Shown here piece after piece: positions 34,485 to 47,160 of a stretch of 64,000 nt of DNA. The notes under the pieces are model-generated. The model was not told the origin of the DNA. It searched no databases and was given only the letters and a program-made list of their open reading frames with translations. Made by a program: the position numbers and the translations under genes. How positions within the stretch are numbered: the stretch's first letter is position 1; every line of letters starts with the position of its first letter. Source of the DNA: Larix kaempferi (taxonomy: Eukaryota; Streptophyta; Pinopsida; Pinales; Pinaceae); NCBI GenBank assembly GCA_027924585.1, contig BSBM01000151.1, positions 8,775,501-8,839,500 of the forward strand, written 5' to 3'.

Positions 34485-37300
34485 ATATCTCATTGGGGAC
34501 ATGCACCGATAAACATTAAGAGCAGATCACTCCGATATCATTGATATGGATTATTAAGAGAATGAAATGAAGGAAACAATATAAAATTGAAACACACACA
34601 CAAATATTTTGCAGAGAGAATAGTAGTATAGTAAAACCCAAATTCTATTAATGAATGGAATGGAAAAACATTGTAAATTGCAATGTAATACAAACTAGCT
34701 TAGATGGTGGTAGCTTATCTCTGAATAGAGATGGGACGACTAGAATCATTCATAGGAGCTAATTTTAAAGAGGCCAAAAAGGTACTTTTATCATAAGAAT
34801 AAAGAGGAAAAAACCCTAAACATCCAAAAACCTAACCCTAGTATATGAAGCGCCAAAAGGATTGTTGGGCCTCGTGGTGGCTAGTTGATACGTCAACTTC
34901 CCAGGAGCACAAATTTTTCATATGATTTTTGTTTAGGGTGCATGATAACTAATTAGAAAGGAATAACTGAGAATTACAACCTTTAGCTAGGGGCATGGGA
35001 TGCAATGTAAACCCCTTGCTCCTCGATTGACCATAAAACATTGTTTAGAGCCTCAAAATGATCCCAAAAGTTTGGGACCAGATAAACCAAAGAAAATTTC
35101 CAAAAAAAATGGATAACCATTGTAACTCAGTGGAACAGGTGAGTAGCCACCAACATCCACCTAGATAATATAGGGGCCTATAAAAAAGGGAGTGTTAATC
35201 ATTATAAATCTCTAATATAGCTGAGCATTTCCAACAATATTAATCAATTGAATCTTTCATAGTACCAACTAAGGAGAATAGAACATACCAATAGCCACAC
35301 TACTTGATTCCCTAGTATACAATATTTCTCTCCCCAGTGTTGTTCTTAGGGTAATATAGTAACAAGATGGTCAACAGATTTATTTAAGGATTTATTTAGG
35401 CACAACTAGGAGGCTTCTAATATACCTTAAGGTACGTGGAAGATTGAATCCATGGGAATATTTTGTTTAATACGATACTACTCACCTACATACCAATAGA
35501 TTTGTACAAGGGTGTCCAACTAGGTGACCCCACTTGTATTCCCTTCTTATATGTTTCCCCAACCACTAATTTACTTGTTGAATGACATATCTCTATGTTT
35601 AAAAATGTTGGAAAACATCTCTAGCCAAAAAGAAAATTCTAAAATTTAGGCATGTGTTGGCATAGGAAAGAGTTTTGATATGATTTGTAATGTACTTAAG
35701 CAACATAAACATTGATTATTGAGGAATTATTCAAGAAATTAAACTACAAAAAATAAATAAAAGAGACAATGATAAAGAACATGGAAAATATAACCCTTGC
35801 ATTGATAAACTAGAAAAGGGAGAGGAGTGTTCATGGGCCTCTTCAAGGGTTCAACACCCTTTGGGAAGAGCTTCAATACAATAACAACACTTGACATCTA
35901 TTACACAGCCTACTAGCTCTATAAATAGTTTCTCTCCTAACTATTTGTGTTCCCATCATTAATCAATACCATCCACCTAGTGGGTCTTATTTAATATATA
36001 TGACCCTTTTGCATTGAGTAACTATCCATTAAAAACTTGATGGGCCTTCTTCAAATAATATGGCCTTGTACATTAATTAAATAATTCCCAAGTACTCAAA
36101 AGTAAGGATTTTAGGGTAGGAACCTAACATAGAAGACATTCCCTAGGAAACATGTTTTCTCCTCTAGTTATGCATTTAAGAAGGGGGAAGGAAGAAGAGG
36201 AAGAGGAGGGATTAATCAGAAAGATCACAGATCAAGGAAGGGAACCAATCCCTTTGCCATCAAAAGATGATGAAAAAGAATTAATGGTGATATAATGTCC
36301 TTTATCTCCCAATAAATCCATTGGTTGGATTGAAATAAGGGGGATAAGGTGCAAAAAAGGAAAGCAAACATCTCAGAGGACCCTTGCAAGGGGATATAGA
36401 AGTTAGATATCATTTTACAAACATTGTAAGGAATCCAAGTTAGCATGTGGACTCTATTGCATAAAATCTGTAGTTAGTTAACGATATACATTGAAGGATA
36501 AAAAATATATGCCATACCTCATATCAATATTCTAAATTTTAAACAAAGAATACGTAATATCAAACTTTTTAAGGATGTATTATCTTTTAAAACATTCATG
36601 TTTCTTCTAGGTAGTGATTTTACCACTATAAATCATGGTTCTCTTATTTATTATTATTTCTCTTGAATTTCTTATTTTTATAATGGATGCTTTGATACGA
36701 TGGTAGAAAAATAAGTATCAAAATATTTGGTGATTAACCATCTAATCTCCTATGATAATGCGCCATAAACATAAGAAAATCAAGAGAATAATAAGAGACA
36801 CATCCATTGTCAAACATGAGCTATTGTTCTCCAAAACCTTGTTTTAGTAAGCCTCCGAGACTCCTCAAGCATCAAGCTTTATAAGATATCCAAAATGAAT
36901 TAATTGATAAATACCCATAGACCTCCTCAACTTATAGGTCCTAATATTAAGAAAACCACTACACTTAATAAATGTGTGATAAATAAAATATCACCTAGCA
37001 ATTCCATATTAAGGCAGCAATTCCATATTAAGGCATAAGGAGTCACAGAGGTGTCTATTTTAGGTAACAAGTACCACACACATGGTCTCATAAATTCTAA
37101 CGATGTACCATTACATGAACATTAATTCCCCACCAATTATGACTTCAAGTGTTACAATTTGCATCATAATGACACCAAGTACATAAATGTGGTAACTAGA
37201 CAAAATTACCACATATTCTTACATCCCCCTTATTGTTGATCAGGGGGACAAATACATATTCATATGAGGATGATATTACATTAACTTTCCCTCTTAATGA
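34485..37300. other. No supported gene; probable LTR/UTR remnants
   Basis: If 34465-34484 is a PBS, the 5' LTR of Gypsy-F should start here, but no second copy is in the window. A purine-only (A/G) tract lies at about 36178-36210. A 19-bp unit GCAATTCCATATTAAGGCA is tandemly duplicated at 36998-37035. No coding motifs. Confidence 0.4.
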
Positions 37301-37487
37301 CAACTTGTTGCAGCTGCAACCTCTTCCCCAAAATTTGCCTAAAATTTTAGGGCCCCCCTCCTCTTTAAGTTTTGGATGCATCCATAGATTTTATCTTTAT
37401 TTTTTATCCCTTAGACTTAAAAAATTTGTAAAGTTAAATTGCCTTAGAAAATTTTAGCACTTAGAAAAAAATTCATTTTTTTTGTTT

Positions 37488-37910
37488 CGGCGCAAAATTA
37501 ATTTTTTCGCTGAAACAGTCGGAAGTAATATCCATTTTGCGCCGAAAAGGTCGGGAAAGAAATAATTTTCTATGTGATCAGAGAAAAATTAAATTTTTCA
37601 CCGAAACAGTCGGGCTAGAATATGTTTTCGCATCGATCGGAGAGCTTTCCAATCGCTCATCGAAACAATCTATGCCGAATTGGATTTGGTCCCGATACAC
37701 AATCGAATCCCGTTCCATTCTTACCTATGACACAAAATAAATTTTCACCCGAAACAACCCAACGTAAAATTTGTTTTATTACCGAAAAAAATGTCAGACC
37801 AAAGTCATTTTGCCTCCAATAAAGTTCAAATGATTAGAAACATGACCAGATGAAAACCTTTTTGGTCACCGAAACACGTCGGATCAAAACATTTTGGCCT
37901 CCGATGAAGC
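37488..37910. repeat. Degenerate CCGAAACAGTCGG repeat block in Tat-G LTR
   Basis: Six or more loosely spaced copies of a CCGAAACA(G)TCGG word and its worn forms occur, often followed by an (A/T)TTTTNG stretch. The first four are also present in the right copy (50458-50660). This could be a U3 enhancer array or an old minisatellite. Confidence 0.5.
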
Positions 37911-39051
37911 ATCACATCATGTGAAATGGGGTCCAATTAATGATCATTTAATGAGGAGTATTTAGGGTTAAGAGTTAGGTTTAAAGGAGAAAATCAATTC
38001 GAATTAACTCTGCATTTTCAAAACGTTGCTCACTTCACCAAATTGTAACAAGCCTCTACCAGATCACACGCAACCTGGAAGGAATCTTCTGCCCACTCGA
38101 ATAATAGGTCGAGAACACGCTCATTTTTCTAGGTAATTTTGTTTATTTTTTTCGAACAGGTGTGATTGTTTTCGATTGGGCATTAGAATTTAGGTAAAAA
38201 AAATGTTTCTTGCCCTAGTTCTGCTTAGTATTTGATCCCACAATTTTCTTCTATTTGTTCTTCTTCTTCGTAGAGAAAGTTCACCAACACTTCAACATGT
38301 ACTCTTTTGATGAGCATCCAAGCATACTACCATTCTCAGCGATTCGAAAAGGGACTTTGTTCACTGAAACCCTAGACGACACGAATTAAGAGAACATGAG
38401 TAAAACCCTAGATTTTTGAGTTGACGGAACAGTCGAAAGCCGGATAACATTGATCACCTTCGGGTTTTCAATCTGCATACTCAATAAATGAGCTTGTTCA
38501 TTTCTTTCATTTTCATATGGAGTGCCTTCTTACGCTTTTGGTTTCAAAAACTTAAAGTGCACTTAAATTAGTTCTATGGTAGTTTGAACGCCTGAGCCTA
38601 GGGTTAAACATAAGAAATCTGAAGAAAAATTTTGTTTACTCAATATTTGATATGAAATATTCTCATCACCATTATATTCTCTCAGTCTAAAACCCTATAA
38701 TTTGATGGAACATGCTTAGAAAACTAAGGGAGTATAGACTATCATTAGAGGTGGTCACTGCAATGATTTTATCTTTTCTAAAATGATTATTTCGGTTTGT
38801 TAGAAAAAGCATAATGTATGATTTTCAATTTTTTCACGAAGATTGTTTCAAGCACACATTCTCTTCATAGAATGACTTGCATTGAAAAATAAATTGTTAA
38901 ATGAATTAACAAGTTAATTTTTTGATAATACAAGGCCTAAGCTATCTGAACTTCTTTGTGATCTTATAGGCTTTATTATTGCCATGTTAATTGTACTGCG
39001 GAGATAAACAATGTAGAATCTTGATATTGTGTTTTGTTACAAGATTCAGAT

Positions 39052-42000
39052 ATGTATAGAAGGTTTTCCAAGCACAAAGTCAAAGTTGTAGAATCCGATT
39101 CGGACATTGAAGTAGTTCCAGAAACTATCATGGAAACCTTGTTTGAAGATACCATAGCTATCACCTGAGTATAAGTGCCTGAATACAAATGGGGGGGAAT
39201 ATACCAACTTATCAGAGATCAAGATGTGCATGATGCTTCTATTGAGAAGATGGTAATTGATCAAAATATAAATAAATCCAGTCTCCACAAAGCTACAACT
39301 CACCCAGAATTATTCCCATGCTCCGAAGTAATAGGTTGGATTTTGCCTTATATATATGTTAAGTATAGAATCATTGCAAGAGCTAATGGAAAGGGTTTCA
39401 CCTCATTTCAACTGGAAAACATAGGGAGATCTTACAAATTACCTACTCCCAAAGTCTTTCTAAATGATGACTGGATTTAGAGCATCAATATAGATCATTC
39501 AGAATACACCAAGAAAATGCTTCTCCTAGGAAAACAACTGAGGCAAAGATCCAGTGGAGAACATGATTCATAGAACTTGAAAACCCCATCCAGAATTATG
39601 GTTATGATGTTGAGCAGAATATTTGGGAGGGAAAATGCAAACATATACAAGCTCAGTTGGGTTCAGATCATGTATCATATTGCCACTCATAGTACTGTTT
39701 TTAATTGGGAAACTATTATTTCAGAGAGCATAGTTGCAGCAATATCAACAACTCGAGTTTTGACGCAGAATAAAGAATATTTTTACATGGAATCTTACCT
39801 AATTGATTGCATCCTAATTAGGAACCCATTTTATAAATTAGGATGTTATTGGGTCCTAGATGAAACTCCCATCTATGTGGCTTACCAGATCATGTGGGCC
39901 CATAAGTGTGCCATCTTTTACAAACTCATCTGTGAAGAGTTCATAATACCCCTGTATAAACTAATTTTCGATGAAGAGCCTAATTGCATGTCCGACACTG
40001 CATTGGAGGTGATTAATGAGTATGGGAATTATTATTTTACACCATAAGGTACTTATATTTGGATGTATGGAGGCACCAAAATTCCTTCTTTGATGCCAAA
40101 GTATGTCACAAATTATATAGTTCACAAGGAAGCAGTAAGATAGGTATTCATAAACGAAATCGGGCATTTTCTAAATGAGAATAAGAAAGCATATTATCCT
40201 CCACTCCCTTTTACTATCGGAGCATATAAGTTTACTAAGGTCAAAGGTGCAAAAAATTTTGTGAAAGATTTAGAAGCATACCACTTTGGAGAAAAAAAAT
40301 TGTCAGGAATGATAAATTACAAAAGGTCTAAACATTGTGCCTCATGCATGATCAACTTCGAATATACAAATCATTTCCTGAAAGATGAAGAAGTGTATAG
40401 AAGATCAAATAACATGTCAGACTTGAATGAGCGATTTGGTAGGAAAGAAGAAACCAGTTCAAGCCAGACAAAAGAAACCTCAAAAGAGGAAGAACAAAAG
40501 AAAGGCCATGAAGAGGCCTTGGTGACAGAGAAGGCAAAGAGGAAACAAGAAGAAGAAAGAATATAAAGGGAAGAAGAGGCAAGAGTTAAGTAAGAACAAG
40601 AAAAAGCAGATAAGGAAGTTGTTGAGCGGGAACAGAAAAAATTACAAGATGAAGCCGACAAGAAGAAGGAAGAAGAAGAGAAGATCAAGAAAGTTGTGGA
40701 AGAAAAGAGAGATCAACAAGAAAATCAAAATCAACAAGATATGGAAGTAGACAAACCTGTCGACCCAAAAATACCTCTTACTAGAGGCCATATCCCATTA
40801 GTTGAGCTTGGACTTACACCGTTTACTCCTTCAAAGAAACATTCTATAGCCAAGCTTGACACCATTGGTTTTTATCCCAAAAGGAAGACCATCCTAAAGA
40901 GGTCAGAAAAGAGACTGAAGATTGGTATACAACCCGATATTGTGACTGTGTAGGAGATTACTCTAGTAGAAGGTACTAATAAAAATCGTAAATTCACTAC
41001 TTCTATGAATATTGTTGCAATGCAAGCTAATGCAGACAACGTGGACAAATTATTGGATGATTTAGAACGCAACAGAGCAAAAATGATCAAGTTAAAGGAT
41101 AACTTAGTACAAGCTCGAAGTGAAGGAATTGAGATGAAAAGAAAGTGAGACACCATGGAAGCAGGGAAAGAAAGAATTTTGCTGGATTATCAAGGCCTTG
41201 AAGCTGAAAATGATTCTCTAAATGTACAGCTAGTAATTATGGAAGGAGAAAGAACTTATTTCCAATCTCGAATCAAGGAATTAGAAGGAAAGGAACCAAT
41301 TAAATCAACAGGTAGAATCCCTAACGATTGAAAAGGGATCTCTGCAAGCTCAAATGGATGAATGGATTAAAGAAAAGGAGTCCTTTATGTAGCAGCTTAG
41401 AATTGCTTAGGCACAAAATCATGACATGGCACCATTGTCTGAACATGCTTGTGAACTACAAAAACAACTTTTTCATTCCCAAGAGTTATTGACAGAGGAG
41501 ATTTATGAATTAAGAGAAATGATGTATAGAATGAAACAGATCTCTACGGAGGCTACCACTATAAAGCGGAAACTAGTAGACACATTTAATAAAGTGAAAA
41601 AGCCAATTGGGTGGAAAGGGAGAATCAAGGAAATTCCTGCTCACTTACCTAAAAGAACAGCTGATAAATTAAAGTTAGATATAGCTCTCTTGGAAAGTTG
41701 TCGGAATTCATCCAAGAGAATACAAAACAAAGTACAAAGATCAATTACAAAGTGTGAAGAAATTTATCAAGTTATATGCTAGGCATATGAGAAATGTCAT
41801 ATTCCAATCCCTAAATCTATTGATGAATTGCCATCTAGAGAAAAACGCTTAGCAGAGTTAAGAAATAGTTTGGGGGAGGATTTGGGTTAAATTAAAGAGC
41901 TGGGCATGCTCATTGCAGAGGATCTTCAGCAGCATGTAGGGAAAGCAACTCTAAATGTGTACTTTCTAAGAGAAGGTCACAGGGCAACGGCAAAGGGACT

Positions 42001-42139
42001 AATAGATACGATCAAAGAACTATCCACTCACGAAGTTGCTTTAAAGTTATTAGAACCTCAACATTTTAATGTGATATCTTATGAAAGTGACCTTTGGGAC
42101 AATTACATTTCAAGTCAAGAAAATCCTCCATCAAATTAA
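39052..42139 (+). pseudogene. LTR-borne coiled-coil protein, Tat-G version
   Basis: ATG 39052 (MYRRFSKHKVKVVESDSDIE) opens a frame of about 1,030 codons with roughly ten stops (for example 39478, 40045, 40564, 40951) and one frame change near 41330. The N-terminal 420 residues look globular, with motifs YLIDCI, ICEEFIIPLYKLIF, GNYYFTP, YGGTKIPSLMP and LPFTIGAYKFTKVKGA. Then comes a Lys/Glu-rich tract (KEEEQKKGHEEALVTEKAKR region, about 40470-40720), a Pro-containing linker, and coiled coils to the C-terminus. Motif order and spacing match the LTR-I protein (56313-59654). It is no known retroviral protein. Ogre elements carry an unexplained extra ORF upstream of gag, which may be related. Confidence 0.6.
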
Positions 42140-42764
42140 TGTAAATTGTAATTTACTATTTATTTTTGGTTATTTTTGGGTGTAACCACAAAAAGACAAA
42201 AGTGTGCAAACCAAAGGTTAAGAGGGAATGTGAAATGATTGGTCACATAGAGACAAATATTTGTAAACATAAATAGGATGGATTAGAATGACAAAGGGGA
42301 TTTTGGCTGGTGTAATAGAAGCAAGTAACATTTTGTATGGAAATTACTTTTATGCTAATGTGAAATAACTATTTTGCTGGGTGAAAGCTTACATGGAGTT
42401 TGTATGGAATGTTATGAATTAAGGCGCATAATTACTTCTTCCCTCGTTCATTTTTATGCTGTGAGATCTTTCTTACTTTATTGTACTATTCTAATGGCGT
42501 ATGAATGATTTTACTGATTTTTGTTATAAAATGCAAATGTATGTCTACAAATGAGTAATGAATGAAAATCAATGAGTATCAAAGCTATCTTTGTGTAATC
42601 ATTTTACTATGATTGTGAATACTTTATTTCAATCAGTTAACAGTTGAATTTGTACTAGCATTCTCATATATTACTCATATTTTAAAACCCGGTCCTTGCA
42701 ATGATAGATTAGTTTAATTAGTTAAAAGATGTATTTTATTAGAGTAGTTTTAATTGATTGATAA

Positions 42765-42821
42765 GGTAGAAGTGATAAGACGAGAGGTAAGAACCTGGGC
42801 ATCACTTGTGAGGCTTCTACC
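42765..42821. promoter_or_regulatory. Interrupted hairpin near the end of the Tat-G LTR
   Basis: GGTAGAAGTGAT (42765-42776) pairs with ATCACT (42801-42806) and CTTCTACC (42814-42821). It lies in the presumed R/U5 region and could be an RNA structure in the leader. Confidence 0.35.
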
Positions 42822-43000
42822 TATAAGTCAAATATTTTATTTTATTTAGGATCATGCATTATTAAAATTAGAGCATTTGCATTTGCATCCCCAAATATTA
42901 AATATAAACAGTGGGCCAAGCTGTAACCGTCAACTAAAATATACAGTAGCCGGACCGTTAATCGAACGGATTCCCCATTCCAAACAGTGAATAGTCTAGT

Positions 43001-43019
43001 TGGGACTTTTCATTGGGGA
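43001..43019 (+). other. Putative primer-binding site of Tat-G (tRNA-Arg type, worn)
   Basis: TGGGACTTTTCATTGGGGA resembles TGGCGACTCCGCTGGGGA, the complement of plant tRNA-Arg 3' ends used by Tat/Ogre elements; one C is missing and the middle differs. It sits about 100 bp before the gag region. A better example is at 61814. Confidence 0.45.
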
Positions 43020-43079
43020 GAATCCTTACTGTCAGTGCAAGTATTTTTCCAGGCATCAAGAGAATTGGCTCTAGAAGGA

Positions 43080-44560
43080 GGGTTTCCAGTGCATGGCTAT
43101 TAAAGGAAGTCCATTTTCATGAGGAAATTTCTATGGGTCTCCGTTTGAAACATCTCATCCAGAAGAATTGACTTATGAGGTTGATTACCAAGAAAAGCTT
43201 AATTCTGAAACTAAGCACATTGAACATTTATATGATGTCCCTCACCAAGAAGTAGATAATTTCTGAAGGCATACTCATCCTTACGTTATAAAAATTGGAG
43301 TCATCCTTACGTTAGAAAAATTGGAGGATTATCAATTGTACCATTATTACCTAGAACACAAGCTCCTAGGAGAAGGGTTGTGAAAAATAAGGACAACGTA
43401 CTTATGGAATCATTAGAAGAATTGGTTTATTTATCATTACAAGATATACCGGATTCTATAAATTAATTAAGACCTAATTCTCTAGGGCCAATAACTTCTC
43501 CACATACACAAACACCCCCACATTCAACTCCACAATCTCCTCCATGCATTGATAACATGGATCATAATGTTAATCAACCACCTGCTTAGAGGGCTAGAGG
43601 ACCATTGAATTTACCCAATCCTTTGCATGATTTAACCAAACATACAGAGTAGTTATTGCCTAAGTTTGATCATGGGAAAGGAATCTATGTTGATGACCAC
43701 TTGAAAAGTTTTTACTTGGCTTTAAATTTGTTGAATATGGAACATGAAGATGTTGTATGCAGATTATTCCCATATACTTTTGAACCTAAAGCATCATCTT
43801 GGTTCTTTAGCTTACAAACTGGTTCTATAAGGGATTGGGACATTTTTGAAAAGGTCTTCTTAAGTAAATTTGGTGAGCAGAGAACTTTAACTTCACTTAT
43901 GAAAGAACTAGTGTCCTTAAGAATGGATAAAAAGGAAAAGGTGCATGATTTTAATCAAAAGTTTACAATTGTTTTGAATAAGTTCAGCGCTGCTACAAAA
44001 CCTATTGAAGAATCATTGATTGAATATTATACCACAACACTACATCTGTCCTTATCTATGTTCGTTAAACGATCATGTAAGGCTACTTTAACGGAAAATT
44101 TTGAAGAAGCTAAGAAAGTAGAGACGTAAATGAATAGTATTGTGAAGCATGTTGTAGACACTGAAGCAAAACCTCTAACTAATAAGAAACCATTGTTATT
44201 GACCAGGCCTAATGAATAATCTTCAAATGAGTTAGAAAGTGTGGTTAAAATGGTTCAAAAGTTGTCCAATAAAATAGTGGATTTAGAGAAAGAAACGTTG
44301 TCAATTCTTCAACAAGAAAACATTTCAAACCTTTCTATAAGAAAAAAGAAAAAGTTCCAAAGCTCCCATCTAATGATTCTGTTGTTCTTAACTTAAATGA
44401 AGTTGGCATGGATCACTTCTGGACTTTCCATCAAGAACACCATTATGAGAAAACTTGTCCTCAGTGGATAAATTCTATGACTTTGGTGATGAATCAATTA
44501 TTGGACAAACAACTCTTAGATTAAGAAGATCAAGATAAAGACCAATCAAATGAGAAAAGT
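43080..44560 (+). pseudogene. gag: Tat-G gag remnant
   Basis: The core at 43656-44129 reads LPKFDHGKGIYVDDHLKSFY, VVCRLFPYTF, ASSWFFSL, DWDIFEKVFLSKFG, VHDFNQKF and IEYYTTTLHLSLSMF, the Retrotrans_gag domain of Tat-type Gypsy elements. Upstream (43080-43655) and downstream (44130-44560) pieces in other frames carry the rest, including FWTFHQEHHYEKTCP, a possible worn zinc-knuckle region. Several stops and frame changes are present. The protein would form the particle core. Confidence 0.85.
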
Positions 44561-44689
44561 TTACTCTGCCACTTTACTAGGAGTAAAGGACCAGTTGACG
44601 AACAAAGTATACCACTCCCAAAAGCGAAATCAAGTAATGTTATCATAAAAAATCAAAATAAAACTAATAATGCAAATCAATCACAACCA

Positions 44690-45330
44690 AAAGTGGTAGA
44701 GAAAATGTCTACTAATTCTTTGGAAGGTACAAAAGAAACAACTCCATTAGCCAATAAACAAGTAACCCCTTCATCCAACATACTTGATCTAGATGGAAAT
44801 ACTAGAGGAAATGATAACATGGGGTATGATATTGTTGAAGACATAAACAAAACAAAATATAATATATCTTTATTTGAAATGTGTAATTTACCACGACAAA
44901 GAAAGAAGCTATTGGAAGATTTTGATTTGAATGCAACAATAAGCAATGTTGTCAATAAGAATAAGCAGTAGGTAATGATTGAATCAGATACTGAAATAAA
45001 TGAGGCTAGTATTGGTGGAAAATCAAAATCTCAAACCCCACCTTTCCTGCTTACTTTCAAAAAATTTAATTATAATGTACATAATTGCTTGGTAGATTCG
45101 GGAGCTTCGTCTAACATCATGCTGCTTTCTATCTGTAAGAATATTAATGGACATCCAATAGCATCCCCTTCTCGGATTATTCAACTTGATCGATCAGATT
45201 TTAAATTCATAGGGGAAATGAAGAGTGTTTTGATTAGATTGGTTGCAGATTCAAGAGTATGTAAATTCATTGATATTATGGTAGTAGATATTCCATAAGC
45301 TTATGGATTAATATTAAGCAGGGATTGGTC
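44690..45330 (+). pseudogene. Tat-G protease region
   Basis: CLVDSGASSNIMLLSICKNI (about 45088-45147) is the aspartic protease active site (DSGAS). The upstream frame (44693-44971) is an acidic linker from Gag. The following text, IDIMVVDIP then a stop at 45296-45298, leads on to LILSRDWSSKLNGYF in another frame, typical of Tat proteases. The mature enzyme would cut the Gag-Pol polyprotein. Confidence 0.8.
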
Positions 45331-45659
45331 AAGTAAATTAAATGGTTATTTTGAAAAAGATTAGTCACATTTGTGGTTTTCATATCAAAACAAACAGAAT
45401 CAAATTAAAGTGTTAAGAGAACCACATATGAAGTTTAATGTGACAGAGTTAGAAGGAAAGAATGAACCAATCAACTTCTCATATTCTATGTTGGGAAATT
45501 ATTTTATGGAAATAGAACCTGGAAATTATCAAGCTAAAACCATTGGTCATGACTCAGACACACAGTTCGATCTCCTTCAATTTGCACGGACTGATGATAT
45601 TGATTGTAATATAGTAGAGTTAGTTACTGACTTAGATGATAATACTAACATAGTTAAAA

Positions 45660-46080
45660 TAGAAAATAAATTTTGGAATTTATATTTTGATGGATCTAAG
45701 ACACAAGAGGGAGAAGGTTCCAATTGTGTTCTTGTAGATCCCCAAGGATAAATATTATTTCTCTCTTGTAGATTAGAATTTGAATGCACCAATAACACTG
45801 CTGAGTATGAAGCCCTGAGCCAGGGACTCAAAAAAGCAGTTGACTTAAATGTTAAAAATTTAAAAGTTTTTGGTGATTCTGAGATAATTGTCACACATGT
45901 AAGAAATATTATTCATTTCCTATATCCACACTTGAAGGGTTATCAATTTGAGGTATGGAATTTGATCTCTAATTTTGATGCTCTTAACATAAATTCCATT
46001 CCTAGATTACAAAATGTTGCTATTGATTTATTAGCTACGTCTGCTTCACGTTTAGTACCAACTAATAATAAATGTTCCAT
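45660..46080 (+). pseudogene. Additional RNase H-like domain upstream of RT (Tat-G)
   Basis: WNLYFDGSKTQEGEGSNCVL (first acidic residue), NNTAEYEALSQGLKKAV (Glu), VFGDSEIIVTHVRN (Asp) and a final IPRLQNVAIDLLATSAS block match the RNase HI-like (archaeal-type) domain that Tat-lineage elements acquired in addition to the usual one. It lies between protease and RT here. A stop at 45749-45751 breaks it. Confidence 0.75.
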
Positions 46081-46339
46081 TGAATTACTTTTCAGGACAT
46101 TTGTTCCAGATAATGTTACTAATTGGATAGTGTTTGATGACGATGAGAAAATTGTTGATTTCTTGACTGATGAAAGTACATTCAAAGAATCGGTTATGGA
46201 TGAAAATCAACATCAATCAGATCTAGAAGATGAGGATAAAAGAAATGGAAATTTTATGCCAAAATGAGTACAAACTCTAGAGAAGTTATTTGATTTACAA
46301 CATAAATTTAGGAATCCATCTAATGTTAAAACAAATAGC

Positions 46340-47160
46340 TCCTCAATGCAGTATGAATTGGTGAACTTAGGAATGGAGCAAGAGCCAAAATACGTTAAAT
46401 TGGGAAAGTGTTGCTCGACTTGTGAAAGACATAAATTTATTAAACTATTTAAACAATACAAATATGTTTTTGCATGGACATACGATGACTTAAATACTTA
46501 TGATACAATTATTATACAACATGTGATACCAATTAAACAAGGTGCGAATCCTTTTGAGCAGCAACTCTGGAAAATGCATCCTTCCTTAGAACCATTGATT
46601 CAGAAGGAATTAAATAAGTTATTGGATGCCAAAATTATTTTCAAAGTTCGGAATTCTGAGTGGGTGGAAAACCTGGTGCCTATACTAAATAAATCAGGAA
46701 ATATAAGACTATGTGTGGATTTTCAAAATCTAAATAGAGCATCAGATAAAGACAATTATCCGGCCCCGCCCATGGAACAAATTTTACAACTTGTGTCGGG
46801 ATCAGAAATGTTCTCCTTGCTAGACGGATTTTAAGGATATAACCAAGTATTAGTGTCTGAAAAGGATCGTCTCATGAATACCTTCCGCACAAAATGGGGA
46901 ACATTCGCTTATAGGAGAATGTCGTTTGGTATTATGAATGTTGGAGACACATTCCAAATGGCCATGGATATTGCATTCCGAGGGTTAATCGAACACAGCG
47001 TTGTTGTTTATTTACATGATGTTATAGTATTATCCAAGAAAAGAGAAGACCATGCTTTTCATTTAAAACAAATTTTTGAACGTTGCAGAAAATATGGCAT
47101 ATCTTTGAATCCCAAGAAAATCATATTTGTTGTGTTGGAAGGGAAGCTTTAAGGGAAAAT
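46340..47160 (+). pseudogene. Tat-G reverse transcriptase
   Basis: Typical blocks: FAWTYDDLNTYD, HVIPIKQGANPFEQ, ELNKLLDAKIIF, WVENLVPILNKSGNIRLCVD, DKDNYPAPPMEQIL, FGIMNVGDTFQMAMD and VVYLHDVIVLSKKREDH. The catalytic YLDD is YLHD and one stop interrupts the block after LLDGF (46832-46834). Reading frame is otherwise well kept. Confidence 0.88.

Larger units (their letters stand above)
37306..43000 (+). repeat. Putative 5' LTR of Tat-G (about 5.7 kb, contains an ORF)
   Basis: The left edge is set by the direct repeat with 50281. The right edge is inferred from the PBS-like site at 43001. Features inside, in order: a CCGAAACAGTCGG-type repeat block (37488-37910), a 1,030-codon pseudogene (39052-42139), and a tail with AATGAATGAAAATCAATGAG-like sequence near 42560 typical of plant LTR R regions. 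No left TSD partner is available in the window. The alternative is a short LTR plus a long leader holding the ORF, as in Ogre elements. Confidence 0.5.

Noticed and set aside
36225-36446. 73-codon minus-strand frame
   Set aside because: No domain and no conserved neighbour; composition like random AT-rich DNA.
37196-37381. Minus-strand frame with GDVRICGNF resembling Gypsy RT
   Set aside because: The match is a few residues only, the following residues do not fit RT, and half of the frame is reverse LTR sequence.
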